DNA from: a virus
Length of the DNA: 42,407 nt
IMG/VR virus record: IMGVR_UViG_3300025110_000032
Location: 1-42,407 of that record
Reading direction: 5' to 3' (one strand)
Position 1 is the first letter of the stretch, and each line of letters opens with the position of its first letter. Of the stretch, positions 29,753 through 39,265 are shown in pieces. The position numbers and the translations under genes were made by a program. The notes under the pieces were generated by a model. That model made no database searches and was not told the DNA's origin. It saw only the letters and a program-made list of their open reading frames with translations.

Positions 29753-32350
29753 CTAGGCATGAGCATAATATATGTATTTACCATTTGATCCATTCAGAGC
29801 GCCATCTGTCGATACTATGTCAAATCCAGTAGAAGTAGGATCGATTATGTCATGGCCTGTTATTTGTGCTGCACTGCTATTAAGTTTCAGCATTGGATCA
29901 TTACCACTAGCTAGACCACGTAAAGTATCAAATACTGCCCAATAATCTGCTGCATCTGTTCTCTTTATTATGATATATCTTGGACTAAACCCAGTCGTCA
30001 CGCTGAATCCAGTAGATCCTGATCCTGTGTAATAACCAACCTTGCTGATACCTGAAACGCTGCTGAACAACATAGCCAAATAATTGAAAGTGGCTTGATT
30101 AACCATCCTATCGGTACCCAAAGTAAAATGAGTTGACGTAGGAGCAGTGTCTTGCCAAGCACCTACATTATCATCGTCCGCATTAGTATCTTGTAGTCTT
30201 ATACGATATTGTTCAGGATTAGTACCACCATTTAAACCCTTGTGATATACAGCCCAACCATTATTATCACCATAGGTTCTATTCTTCACCATTATCATTT
30301 CTGGGACAGCGTTCAAATTGTGCGGAACGGAAATTGAACCTACTCCTGTTGCGCTATAAGTCGATGGGACTCCTGCATAGGTCACCACATCAAAGCCCTT
30401 GTGGCGTTTCCACATAGCTGCAACCCAAACATCAGTATAATTTTTACCAATACCGTCGTTATAATCGGTAGTATTATTAGTTTCAGCACCTTCTGCACTA
30501 GTAGTGTCAGTTGCTAGATTTCTTTCTGCGGTAAGTCTTGAAAACACTCTCCAATCTAAAACAGCAGCAGGTTGTTTCATTATTGCAAAATCAACAGCAA
30601 AATTAGAATCAAATGCTGGTCCTGTAGAACTACTATTACCCGTATCTAGAGCGAATAGCTCAGTAGCCGTTTTTAGCTTGCCAACGTATCCATCAGGTCT
30701 TCTAATGGCACAATAAACGTACGTGCCTGAGCCGTTATATTCAGCATTAGAAGATGTAAGTTTAAATCCAGTCGAAGTTAGATCTATTCGGTCATCAAGT
30801 TGTGCCTCTGTACCATTACTGTCAGCTTGTAGTCTTGCATCATTTTCACCTGTAACAATGCCTCTCATAGAGTCTACAATAGCCCAACTTTCAGCAGAGG
30901 TGCTTCTCTTAATCATCACCCATTGAGGCTCGAATCCTAAGAAGATTTCATTTGAAGACGATGAACTTCCAAGATAACTACCGCACTTGATTATCCCTTC
31001 CTTATTGTCTCCAAAGTTAAACGCAGCAGGGTCATCGAAGGGGCTATCTGTTTTTGCTGTTACTGTTCCCCATGCTGTAAGTGATGGTCCGACAGTTTTA
31101 CCAGTAGTTGAAGAGTTATTGCAACATAACATTGTGGTGCCACTTATGTTTGCTAATGGCTCAGTTGGCGGTCTAAATGATGACGTATAAACTGCTGTTC
31201 CTTTTACTACTCTGAGATTAGATATTTTCCCATTAAAGGAATAATTACTTGAATTAGCATACGCCCCTACAGCTAGTGCTCTGTTTGCACTATAGTTAGT
31301 TGAATCAGTAGCTGAAACTACTGCAGTACCGTTTACATATAATGTTGTCGTATTGCTGTGTCTAACATATGCAACGTGATACCACTCACTTTCATTCATT
31401 TTGTAAGCTGAAGGTGCAGTGTATTGACCACTAACATTGCCAGCATACATTACCCAAATACTACCATTCCATGCAGCAGCTATACCATCTGTAGCACCTA
31501 TTCCAGTTCCAGTATCAATATTAAAGAAACCACCGTTATTATTTTCATTATCGTTCTTTACCCAGCATTCAATAGTGAAATCTCCAGTTCCAAATGCAAA
31601 ATCTGAAGTTGCAGGTGTATTCATCCAATCATCCGAACCATCAAAATCCACGCTAACTGCTTCGCTGGCTGTGGACTCACCTCCGGCGAATATGTACGCT
31701 ACATAATTTTTACTATTTGCATTTGATGAACTAGATGAATTAACAGTGAATTGGGTAGCAGTAGGGGAGGTATCATTCCAATAATTTGAACTCGTTGCTG
31801 CTGCTTGACTATCATTTAATAATAATATTTTTTCATTACCTACGTCTCGATGATAAACAGACCAATGAGCAGTATCAGTAAGATTCTTTATTAGAATTAG
31901 ACCTGGAACACTACCAAGAGAATGAGAAATATTCTGAGTACTACCTGAGCCTGTATAGGTAACAACATCAAAGAACCCAGGTGCCTTGCGGAAATTCCAT
32001 GAAACATAATCCCCAGAAGCGTCATTAATACCGTTATCGGTACCTAAAGTAAATCCATTCGAATTAAAAGCAGTAACTCTCTGTGCGTATGGTCCTCCAG
32101 ATAATTCTGGATTGGTAATATTTGGACCTACAGTTTTTCCAACACCTCTTACTGTGTCAGTGATCATGTGGTTATAACCTTGATTTCTAGATTTACACCA
32201 GACTGCACCTCCCTCACCATCGAAATCGATACCGTTATTTATAGATTGGGCACCTCCCGTTCCGTCGTACAGGTAGATGCTGAACACATCCTCCATATAC
32301 GTCTTCTTTGCACCACCTACGCCAAGAAAAATTTGCTGCATTGGTGACAT
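29753..32350 (-). CDS. LamG/DUF7483-like tail surface protein, 865 aa
   Basis: Contains a concanavalin/LamG-like domain around residues 230-410 (FAFGTGDFTIECWVKND; WYHVAYVRHSNTTTLYVNGT). The rest has repeats that begin WNFRKAPGFFDVVTYTGSGS, continue ISHSLGSVPGLILIKN and WSVYHRD, and recur near residues 480 and 670-830 (VPHNLNAVPEMIMVKN; FSPRYIIIKRTDAADYW). The N-terminal YLYDGTGGAQSINNGIDFDG marks the cyanophage surface-protein type. Likely carbohydrate-binding virion surface or fibre protein. Confidence 0.75.
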   Translation of the reverse strand: MSPMQQIFLGVGGAKKTYMEDVFSIYLYDGTGGAQSINNGIDFDGEGGAVWCKSRNQGYNHMITDTVRGVGKTVGPNITNPELSGGPYAQRVTAFNSNGFTLGTDNGINDASGDYVSWNFRKAPGFFDVVTYTGSGSTQNISHSLGSVPGLILIKNLTDTAHWSVYHRDVGNEKILLLNDSQAAATSSNYWNDTSPTATQFTVNSSSSSNANSKNYVAYIFAGGESTASEAVSVDFDGSDDWMNTPATSDFAFGTGDFTIECWVKNDNENNNGGFFNIDTGTGIGATDGIAAAWNGSIWVMYAGNVSGQYTAPSAYKMNESEWYHVAYVRHSNTTTLYVNGTAVVSATDSTNYSANRALAVGAYANSSNYSFNGKISNLRVVKGTAVYTSSFRPPTEPLANISGTTMLCCNNSSTTGKTVGPSLTAWGTVTAKTDSPFDDPAAFNFGDNKEGIIKCGSYLGSSSSSNEIFLGFEPQWVMIKRSTSAESWAIVDSMRGIVTGENDARLQADSNGTEAQLDDRIDLTSTGFKLTSSNAEYNGSGTYVYCAIRRPDGYVGKLKTATELFALDTGNSSSTGPAFDSNFAVDFAIMKQPAAVLDWRVFSRLTAERNLATDTTSAEGAETNNTTDYNDGIGKNYTDVWVAAMWKRHKGFDVVTYAGVPSTYSATGVGSISVPHNLNAVPEMIMVKNRTYGDNNGWAVYHKGLNGGTNPEQYRIRLQDTNADDDNVGAWQDTAPTSTHFTLGTDRMVNQATFNYLAMLFSSVSGISKVGYYTGSGSTGFSVTTGFSPRYIIIKRTDAADYWAVFDTLRGLASGNDPMLKLNSSAAQITGHDIIDPTSTGFDIVSTDGALNGSNGKYIYYAHA

Positions 32351-32351
32351 A

Positions 32352-33323
32352 TCAGCTCAACCCCGCGCCTGAGATATAACAGCTATTGGCATCTGTGAAT
32401 ATGATAGTTGCCATTCCTTTTCCAGCTAAGGTTCTATTCGCATTTGAACCATCAGCCGTATAGTACATATTTGTCGGTTTTATAATTGTTAAGTCAGAAG
32501 TCATATGATTGATAAATGTCACCATCTGTCCAGCAGAAAAGACACCGCCAGGCACCGTTATGTTGCCACCACTACCTTGCATGAGAACATATTTTCCTGC
32601 ATCAGAAGCAACAAGAGTATAAGCAGAACTTACAGTGGTGTTAGTTAATGATCTTAAATCGCCTTTGCTGTCTGATACCGTTCCAGTTACCGTAACGCCA
32701 GTCGCTGTGGTTTCTATTTTTTTCGTACCATTATGGTATATCTCTACGGCTCCGTCTTCTATAAGTTTTAGGAATGTCTCAGTATTGTCTTTTCTAAAAA
32801 CTACATTACCTACATAATTATCTAGATAAGTACTAGCTCCGTCATGAAAAACTCGGAAATCTTCTCCAGTCCCAAGTAATAACTTCTTATTATCTCCTAA
32901 ATGTATATGCTCACTAGATGTCCACGAATCAGTAGCGTTAACCCAAAGGAATGTCTTGTCTGTAGCGCCCTTTAATTTTATACCTCCCTGATCGGCAGTC
33001 GTATCACTGGGACTTGAAACCTTGCCAATCTCAATCTGCTTGTCCTCGACATCAAGTGTCTGAGTGTTGATTATTGTCTGAGTTCCGTTTACGGTGAGGT
33101 TACCGCTAAGAGTAAGATTAACTCCTGTTATCGTTCCAGTAAATGCGGGGCTCGCAGGTGCATACGTAAGTGCTACTAATGATGTACCTTCTTTGATATA
33201 TAGCTTGTCTTGATCCTCGGCATAGCTTATCTCCCCATCTTGTAGGTCAGAGACACTGCCATTCAAATTTGAATAAGAACCTCTTGCTATTCTTACTGGT
33301 GTTCTAGTGCTGGGGGTTGGCAT
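32352..33323 (-). CDS. tail fibre protein, 323 aa, shared N-terminal module
   Basis: Begins with TRTPVRIARGSYSNLNGSVS and ISYAEDQDKLYIKEG, then the shared module (ASPAFTGTITGVNLTLSGNL; IINTQTLDVEDKQIEIG; SSEHIHLGDNKKLLLGTGED). The C-terminus is beta-rich (GGVFSAGQMVTFINHMTSDL). It abuts the LamG-like gene by 1 nt. Probably a short fibre or a base for the longer ones. Confidence 0.7.
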   Translation of the reverse strand: MPTPSTRTPVRIARGSYSNLNGSVSDLQDGEISYAEDQDKLYIKEGTSLVALTYAPASPAFTGTITGVNLTLSGNLTVNGTQTIINTQTLDVEDKQIEIGKVSSPSDTTADQGGIKLKGATDKTFLWVNATDSWTSSEHIHLGDNKKLLLGTGEDFRVFHDGASTYLDNYVGNVVFRKDNTETFLKLIEDGAVEIYHNGTKKIETTATGVTVTGTVSDSKGDLRSLTNTTVSSAYTLVASDAGKYVLMQGSGGNITVPGGVFSAGQMVTFINHMTSDLTIIKPTNMYYTADGSNANRTLAGKGMATIIFTDANSCYISGAGLS

Positions 33324-33325
33324 AG

Positions 33326-33646
33326 TTAGCTACCGAAATCGCCTCCGTCAAATACTTCTGCTGTACTTATCGTAGACGTTCCGTTATTGAAGTTACCTCC
33401 ATCAATCATAATTAAAGTTCCACCTATCTCGCCCCAACTAGATGTATAACCTTCGAACTGGGAAAGGGTTGAGTTATACCTAAGCATCCCCGCCGCTGGA
33501 CTACCTGGCCTTTGAGCAGTTGTCCCAGCATTTAATTTCAAAGCTCCAGTATCAAAGACTTGGATATTACTTAAACCAAGAGTGACATCTGTACCTGAAT
33601 CGTTGTACAGGAACTCGTCAATTTTTAACTTTCCGTATTGTGGCAT
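33326..33646 (-). CDS. tail fibre-associated protein, 106 aa
   Basis: Small beta-type protein whose middle (LNAGTTAQRPGSPAAGMLRY; STLSQFEGYTSSWGEIGG) is the common phage fibre element of the RP...G.iryNs...feg yng.W type. Two nt from the next gene. It is likely part of a tail fibre network or an adapter. Confidence 0.7.
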   Translation of the reverse strand: MPQYGKLKIDEFLYNDSGTDVTLGLSNIQVFDTGALKLNAGTTAQRPGSPAAGMLRYNSTLSQFEGYTSSWGEIGGTLIMIDGGNFNNGTSTISTAEVFDGGDFGS

Positions 33647-34159
33647 TTAGAGGATCACCCATATTCTGTTAACTGGAACCGTGACAGTGGCTCCGTTTTG
33701 AATCGTCATTGGTCCGACAGAAACGGCGTTTTTGTCACCATCACCATCACCAATTGTGTATGAAGTCGTAACTGTGTATTGATTCTCAAGGAACGACTCA
33801 TCAGTTCCGCCACCAGAACCAGCTCCGCCTCCACCGCCTACAGCAGTCCAAGCGTTAATAGATCCAGCTAGATATATTTTAGTGCTTGAGTCAGTTGTGT
33901 TATGCCACCAATCACCCTCGTTCATTCCTGAACTAGGAGCTGATGTTTGGATATAAACTTTGCTGCCACCTACAGATTCCCATGCACTGCCATTCCACAT
34001 CTTGAGCAGACTGTTCGTGGTGTCGTACCACATATCTGCTGTCTGAGCAGTTGGAGCAGAACCAGCCCTGTAAATCCAAGGAGTATTTAAACGATCACTA
34101 GCAATATCCAATTCACTTGGATAGCCATTGATATAAATTATCGGTTTGCGTGTTGCCAT
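33647..34159 (-). CDS. tail fibre-associated protein, 170 aa
   Basis: Two repeats of the short domain with WYDTTNSLLKMWNGSAWESV and then WWHNTTDSSTKIYLAGSI. These motifs occur in phage fibre and carbohydrate-interacting repeats. A Gly-rich hinge (GGGGGAGSGGG) leads to a beta C-terminus (VTVPVNRIWVIL). Start directly follows the stop of the gene at 34160. Likely part of the adsorption apparatus. Confidence 0.65.
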   Translation of the reverse strand: MATRKPIIYINGYPSELDIASDRLNTPWIYRAGSAPTAQTADMWYDTTNSLLKMWNGSAWESVGGSKVYIQTSAPSSGMNEGDWWHNTTDSSTKIYLAGSINAWTAVGGGGGAGSGGGTDESFLENQYTVTTSYTIGDGDGDKNAVSVGPMTIQNGATVTVPVNRIWVIL

Positions 34160-34690
34160 TTACTTCAGTTGTACTGGGACATCAATGTTTAAAGCGAGAG
34201 TATTAGCATCCAGAGCTTCTCCCACCAGTACGACATAATGATTAGCGCTAGATGGAGGAGTAGCCGAGACTGCTCCTGATCCATTCAAAAAGTACCTGCT
34301 GCCTGGAGTTAAATTTCCTCCGCCCCAGCCTGTTAAATCAATTTTTCCAGCAAAAGATAATTTAGCAGTAGCGTTAGCTGAGACTGCTTCCATTACCATC
34401 CCCGCAACAGTTGCGATGTCTCTTGTTGAACTGTGGATTGCTTTTGCCAGTTTTCCATTGGCATCGATATAAACGACATCACCAATTGCTAAATTCTCTG
34501 CGGCTGTTAATTCAATCTCCAGAGCAGAGCCACCACCCATTCCAGCAATTGCAGTTTGCAATGCTATTAAGGCTTGTATTACGCCTCCCGTATTGCTGAG
34601 ATACTCTCCCGTCACTGTTCCTCCCGCTGCGACAATGCAAGCTTTAATGGCTGAAATAATGCCACCAGTATTTTCAGGGTAAGCCGCCAT
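34160..34690 (-). CDS. late structural protein, 176 aa
   Basis: The N-terminal half is helical (GGIISAIKACIVAAGGTVTG). The C-terminal half is a beta barrel-like pattern (ENLAIGDVVYIDANGKLAKA; MVMEAVSANATAKLSFAGKI; GSRYFLNGSGAVSATPP) resembling phage decoration or DUF2190-like proteins. It lies upstream of fibre genes in the operon. Role inferred: tail or capsid accessory. Confidence 0.55.
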   Translation of the reverse strand: MAAYPENTGGIISAIKACIVAAGGTVTGEYLSNTGGVIQALIALQTAIAGMGGGSALEIELTAAENLAIGDVVYIDANGKLAKAIHSSTRDIATVAGMVMEAVSANATAKLSFAGKIDLTGWGGGNLTPGSRYFLNGSGAVSATPPSSANHYVVLVGEALDANTLALNIDVPVQLK

Positions 34691-34710
34691 ACTCTTTATT
34701 CTAAAGACTT

Positions 34711-36129
34711 CTAAGGAATGATTATTGGAGCGGTGTTTGACCCTTCTTTTACTACTTCAATCATCGGGTAACTTACACCTCCAATTGTTACCGTGCTTTC
34801 GAATTGTTGTGTCGTTGAGTTGAAAATTCTGATCTCTTGCGTACCTCTTTTACACCACCAATCATTTTGTCTACACCAGCTCGCTTCTGGTTCTTCGTGG
34901 TCGTTCCAGAGCATTGGCCTGATGTCAGTCCTGATATTATTTCTTACGTCTGTACCAGGGAACAGTTCTAAACCTACGACTTCTGCTAATGCTAAAGCGT
35001 ATCTATCGTAGTTAACTCGATGTCTTGCATTGTATTCGTCATACACTTCATCACTAAATTCCCTTTCCATGCTTGAGTCTGTCAACAATCCACTAATGTT
35101 GTCACCGTAATATTGAGTCGGGAAATCGTTTGGTTCATACCACGGAATACCGCATTCCCATCTCATCGCATGCATGTGTTTACATTCGCGACGTTGGTCA
35201 ATTCGACTTTGCAAAGAACGCCACTGCCTGTAATAGCCAGCACCTTGTCTTTCCCAAGCAGCTCGAACAGTTCTACTGGCGTTTGGTAATGGGAACATAT
35301 CTTGATCTACTTCACCTTTTGGAAATTCAAGGTTTGCCAATGCACCACCTAGATGATCAGGACAGCAGCAAAACATCTTCGTTGAAGAGCAAAGATGACG
35401 AGTTCCATCCGTCTTCCAGATATTTGGAGCAGATGGATTGTAATCAAGTTTTTTCCAATAAATTGTATTGTTGTACTTAACTCGTCCATACGCTTTTGAG
35501 AGATCAAAAACCAAAGTCAGTGATCCTGAATTCGCAGCAATTAAAGTTAAAGCAACACTTCCTTCTGGTTTAGTGACAACGTCATCTGGATAATTAGGTC
35601 CAGATGCTGTGTCTTCAAATTGATCACCGATAAAAATAGAAAAAATACCAACTTGAGATGCAGTTAATACTCCGCTGACGTTATAAGTCAACGTATGATT
35701 TGCAGGATCAGGATCACTTGTATTCGTTGATATTTGCGACGATGCCAAAGCACTGGGAAGGATGATACTTCCTCTCGTTCTTTGTCCTACGTACCAAGTT
35801 CTCTCAGGACTAGTCTCACTTGGGAACATTGTGACAATGTCCTTCGATATGCCGCTAACAGCACCTGTTGTGAATCGACTATTACTGTATATCGATAAAT
35901 CATCCCAGCTTCTACCCGTACCAAAGTAATAGGCTTGACCTAGCTGCCATCTCTTGTAATCACTTTGACGATTATACGACTCAAGAATTGTAGGGAACTG
36001 AGCTGTTCCATAAAGACCTAATCCTTTACCTTTACTCGGGTATAAACCTTTTGCTTTGTTTAATCCAATTCCTTTTGTAACAGGTTGAAGCCCGAAACCT
36101 GTTCCTAGGTTCCCGAGACCTTTACCCAT
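34711..36129 (-). CDS. virion structural protein, 472 aa
   Basis: The N-terminus has Gly/Lys repeats (GKGLGNLGTGFG; GIGLNKAKGLYPSKGKG). The core is aromatic (SDYKRWQLGQAYYFGTGRSW) and the second half has several Cys (MFCCCPDHLGG; RRECKHMHAMRWECG; SWCRQNDWWCKRG) that may form disulfides or a metal site. The ATG overlaps the last codon of the DUF4214 gene (position 36129). No named family, but position and size fit a tail component. Confidence 0.6.
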   Translation of the reverse strand: MGKGLGNLGTGFGLQPVTKGIGLNKAKGLYPSKGKGLGLYGTAQFPTILESYNRQSDYKRWQLGQAYYFGTGRSWDDLSIYSNSRFTTGAVSGISKDIVTMFPSETSPERTWYVGQRTRGSIILPSALASSQISTNTSDPDPANHTLTYNVSGVLTASQVGIFSIFIGDQFEDTASGPNYPDDVVTKPEGSVALTLIAANSGSLTLVFDLSKAYGRVKYNNTIYWKKLDYNPSAPNIWKTDGTRHLCSSTKMFCCCPDHLGGALANLEFPKGEVDQDMFPLPNASRTVRAAWERQGAGYYRQWRSLQSRIDQRRECKHMHAMRWECGIPWYEPNDFPTQYYGDNISGLLTDSSMEREFSDEVYDEYNARHRVNYDRYALALAEVVGLELFPGTDVRNNIRTDIRPMLWNDHEEPEASWCRQNDWWCKRGTQEIRIFNSTTQQFESTVTIGGVSYPMIEVVKEGSNTAPIIIP

Positions 36130-37334
36130 TATCTAAAACTACTTGATGGATCGAAGTAAGTACTACCTCGCTCTTCTCCAGATCTTAATCCTGCTTTTGC
36201 ATATGGTCTGTCCTCTCTCACTCTTGGACCAGCAGTGATTCTGCTTCTTTTCCTTGAGCGATCAGAGGTTGCAGTTGCTCCTGAAGTTAGATCACCTCTT
36301 CTTCTCCCTGGGAAGCTTCCGACACTGAACCCCCTTGTCAACTGTGATGTCTCGTCAGCACGTTGAGCATTGATATAAGAATCTGCTTCTCTTCTTGCGT
36401 CGTCGTAATCAGATTGTAGTTGTTCATATTTTTCTTTATTCTCATTGAGTGCATCGTCGTACTCAATTTGAGTACCGCCGTCATCTGAATCGTCTGGATC
36501 TGGATCAGGATCTGGACCTGGGCCTGGACCTGGACCTGGGCCTGGACCTGGACCTGGGATTCCTACGCAATTCCCTGCGGCATTTTTCTGTGTACCAACA
36601 GGGCACAGATCGTCATCATTGTCAGAGCCAGTATTGCAATTAGAACCATCCCAACTACCGCCAGACTGAGCACATGCATACTCATCGCTTCGTCTGATAT
36701 TTGCCAGTACATCCTCCCTAGTCTGACCTCCTTTGATATCTTTTAACCAATAATCTCTACCCTCGTCTCCTAGTTCACGATAAAGCTCATCTTGATAAAC
36801 ATCTCGTAACCATTTCTCGTTACTGAGCTTGATATTTGATTCAACTTCTTCACGAGTGGCACCTCTTCCTAAGTCTCCTAGCCAATATTCTCGACCTTCA
36901 TCTCCAAGATCACGATTTAAAACTGTTTGATAAGTACTCTCTAACCACTCCTCATCATTTTGACCAGCACCTTCTGTGTCATTAATATTTTGATATTCAT
37001 TACTACGTCTGAAATTGTCTACAACTTCTTGCTGCGTTTGTGCCCCACTATTGATTTGTTCAGCCCAGTAATTAGCTCCTGCGGTGTCCGGCTCTCGATC
37101 TAATTCAATCTCGTATGTATCTTCAATAAATTGCCGGGTTTCTTCTTCCTTGTCTTCTTTGATTTGTTTTGCCTCGTCAGAAGCATCAAACAATTCTGCA
37201 ACTCGATCTACTGACGTTTTCCCAGAATCTATTTCTGCTTGCCAATAAGCCTTACCTGCCGCGTCAGGTGCTCTACCAAATTTCTCTTGGTAAAGCTGAT
37301 CTAAATATGCGCCTGTATCAGCAAGTGATGCCAT
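36129..37334 (-). CDS. virion protein with four DUF4214 repeats, 401 aa
   Basis: Four DUF4214 units lie in the first 220 residues, e.g. LYQEKFGRAPDAAGKAYWQA, YEIELDREPDTAGANYWAEQ, YQTVLNRDLGDEGREYWLGD and YQDELYRELGDEGRDYWLKD. Then come a Cys part (CPVGTQKNAAGNC), a long Gly-Pro repeat (about residues 260-280), a helical part and an Arg/Ser-rich end. DUF4214 occurs in phycobilisome-linker-like and surface proteins and may mediate protein assembly. The repeated domain links it with the proteins at 10066 and 10756. Confidence 0.75.
   Translation of the reverse strand: MASLADTGAYLDQLYQEKFGRAPDAAGKAYWQAEIDSGKTSVDRVAELFDASDEAKQIKEDKEEETRQFIEDTYEIELDREPDTAGANYWAEQINSGAQTQQEVVDNFRRSNEYQNINDTEGAGQNDEEWLESTYQTVLNRDLGDEGREYWLGDLGRGATREEVESNIKLSNEKWLRDVYQDELYRELGDEGRDYWLKDIKGGQTREDVLANIRRSDEYACAQSGGSWDGSNCNTGSDNDDDLCPVGTQKNAAGNCVGIPGPGPGPGPGPGPGPDPDPDPDDSDDGGTQIEYDDALNENKEKYEQLQSDYDDARREADSYINAQRADETSQLTRGFSVGSFPGRRRGDLTSGATATSDRSRKRSRITAGPRVREDRPYAKAGLRSGEERGSTYFDPSSSFR
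36494..36558 (-). repeat. short tandem repeat coding for Gly-Pro and Asp-Pro runs
   Basis: Units of six bases (GGTCCA/GGCCCA on the coding strand) repeat about ten times, giving GPGPGP then DPDPDP. This kind of tract is prone to length change by slippage, which would vary the linker length. Confidence 0.7.
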
Positions 37335-37337
37335 GAC

Positions 37338-37874
37338 TTAGAAGAAGCCTCCTTGAGCGAAAACGTGAACTCTTGTATTTGCGCTAGGAGCAGCAATAGC
37401 TGTATCAACTCCTACATAAAGCAATGCACTAGATGGAACATATAAACCTGTATTTTTCTTATCAGTTTCAGTTGGATATGCTGCCATGGTCGCTGCTGGG
37501 CTCGCCAAGTTAGGCACAGGAACACTCAATGGAGGTAAAGGAATATTTGTCCTAGTACCAACAGCCGAGGAAGCAATTGCTGCTCCTCCTACATATGCTG
37601 AGTTTGCTGTCGTTATAGATGTCGCAGTTGTCGCCGTGCTCAAGAAAACTAAAACATTCCTAGCAGTGGTATTAGCTTCTAACGCAACGATGGACAAACT
37701 ATCAACTACAGCTCCATCGTTTCCAGAACAATCGACCAGAACAGTAAAACCTGCTGGTGCTGGCGTATTGAAATTGGTTGCTGCTGTCAGTGCAGCAGTG
37801 CCACCAATTGTTGCGAATGAATGCAGAGGTCTATCGACCAACAGAGGCATTTTGTTTGAACTACTCGTTGCCAT
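37338..37874 (-). CDS. structural protein, 178 aa
   Basis: Ala/Thr/Val-rich, beta-like (AALTAATNFNTPAPAGFTVL; LSIVALEANTTARNVLVFLS). Such composition is common in phage decoration or tail-tube-type proteins. It is 3 nt from the DUF4214 gene. The antisense strand has an open frame of 130 codons over the same span, which I regard as a shadow. Confidence 0.6.
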   Translation of the reverse strand: MATSSSNKMPLLVDRPLHSFATIGGTAALTAATNFNTPAPAGFTVLVDCSGNDGAVVDSLSIVALEANTTARNVLVFLSTATTATSITTANSAYVGGAAIASSAVGTRTNIPLPPLSVPVPNLASPAATMAAYPTETDKKNTGLYVPSSALLYVGVDTAIAAPSANTRVHVFAQGGFF

Positions 37875-37928
37875 TTAATTAACCATCTATAGAAAGTTTA
37901 CTGAGAAATCAATACCGGAAGATCTCAA

Positions 37929-38366
37929 TTAGACAGGAGAGATATCCCTGAGAGGTCCGCTATTCATTAGACCTAATGATGTACTCATACCTCTTTTCTG
38001 TGCCTTCTCTTTGACAGGCTTAACCTTGCCAGCTCTTTCGATTGGAACTGGAGGAGGGTCAAACGATGAACCCCTCTGATTAGGTCTCGTTAATGTAGGT
38101 GTTTCATTGTTTATGATCTGTTCACCGTCACCATATGGATTTCTTCTGATTACCTGATCTCCTTGCATAGAACCAGCGGGGTCTGCTGGGGCTGGTACTG
38201 GCTGGAATGATTTTATATTCTGAGGATTATTAGGAACCCCACCTTTAGATCCAGCTAAGTAGTTGTTAACTTCTCTTTCTTCCTGCCTATTGATGTACCA
38301 CTCATTTGGTCGGAAAGATCTTTTAGCACCTTCTTTATACTTCATGTGCTCGGCTTTTCTGGTCAT
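37929..38366 (-). CDS. late-operon hypothetical protein, 145 aa
   Basis: Basic and Pro-rich (MTRKAEHMKYKEGAKRSFRP; PPPVPIERAGKVKPVKEK). Low hydrophobicity suggests a disordered internal virion protein. Its ATG overlaps the stop of the gene upstream. No family recognised. Confidence 0.5.
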   Translation of the reverse strand: MTRKAEHMKYKEGAKRSFRPNEWYINRQEEREVNNYLAGSKGGVPNNPQNIKSFQPVPAPADPAGSMQGDQVIRRNPYGDGEQIINNETPTLTRPNQRGSSFDPPPVPIERAGKVKPVKEKAQKRGMSTSLGLMNSGPLRDISPV

Positions 38367-39256
38367 GCCACAGATCCTCCGCCTAGAGCTTGGAATACAT
38401 AATTAGGAACTCTTCCTTTTGTAAATGATGTAACTAACTCGTCTGCTGGATTAGGAACATTTCCGGGTTGTCCTCCAGGGGCAGGTAATTCTAATCCTGA
38501 TTCTCCGCCAACTTGTGGTTGCATGTTGGAGTTAAAGGCAGGATTGAAATCATTCTCGGTTGTTGTTTTATATGACTGAGCTAGTAACGTAACGGGATCA
38601 GCAAAAGCATTCGCTCTATTTGCACTTGCATCAGTCAGGCTTGGAGCAAATTCCAACCCACCTGATTCAGGATCTATACCAGAAATATCCGCTTTCTTTT
38701 CATAGACTGCTTCACTTTGGCTAGGTACCTCATCTCTGCGTAACTGAGGTGCTGGCTGTATTACTTGCTCATTCCCTGGCTGATTTATGGGCTGAGTGCC
38801 TTCTATTGCCTGACTTGCATCAAATGGCTTATTTCCTCTTGGCAAGTTAATTGTATTTGACCTTGCTAATAAAAAACCAGCACCTGCTCCTAACGCTGTC
38901 GGTAAAAGTTTTCCCCCACTTGCAAGCATTCCCAAGCCTGCACCCATAACAGCACCACCAGCAGGATCAAGTAAAACCTTCCCATGCTGCTGAAGCATTT
39001 GATTCATCTGACTCTGACGATTTCTTTCTGTCTGAGCACCAGCGTTGTAAGTAGGTAATACTTCTGTTTCTTCACTACCTCCACCTTTGGAAGCACCTTC
39101 AATATTCTGCTTTACCTGATCTATATCAACAATTTGTTTGTCATCGAAATACCCAGTCTCTTTAAGGACATCTAATGCTCTATTTTCTTTCCCTTCCCTA
39201 TTGCGATCTCGGTAATGCCTGTAAAGGCTTCCATGCCCTCTGATTTGAGTGTCCAT
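38363..39256 (-). CDS. late-operon protein with hydrophobic Gly/Ala segment, 297 aa
   Basis: Charged N-terminus (GSLYRHYRDRNREGKENRAL), a hydrophobic Gly/Ala part at about residues 100-130 (GGAVMGAGLGMLASGGKLLP; ALGAGAGFLLA), and a Gln/Pro/Glu-rich end. Glycine-zipper segments of this type are found in phage ejection or internal core proteins that cross the host membrane. The assignment as an ejection-type protein is an inference. Confidence 0.5.
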   Translation of the reverse strand: MDTQIRGHGSLYRHYRDRNREGKENRALDVLKETGYFDDKQIVDIDQVKQNIEGASKGGGSEETEVLPTYNAGAQTERNRQSQMNQMLQQHGKVLLDPAGGAVMGAGLGMLASGGKLLPTALGAGAGFLLARSNTINLPRGNKPFDASQAIEGTQPINQPGNEQVIQPAPQLRRDEVPSQSEAVYEKKADISGIDPESGGLEFAPSLTDASANRANAFADPVTLLAQSYKTTTENDFNPAFNSNMQPQVGGESGLELPAPGGQPGNVPNPADELVTSFTKGRVPNYVFQALGGGSVA

Positions 39257-39265
39257 TTTGAGTAA

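Noticed and set aside
36494-36558. CRISPR or collagen-like interpretation of the repeat
   Set aside because: Units are 6 nt without spacers and code for Gly-Pro, not Gly-X-Y or a CRISPR array. No CRISPR array was seen anywhere.
37486-37878. 130-codon plus-strand ORF antisense to the structural gene at 37338-37874
   Set aside because: Arises from Ala/Thr-rich codons of the real gene; no ribosome site and all neighbours are on the other strand.
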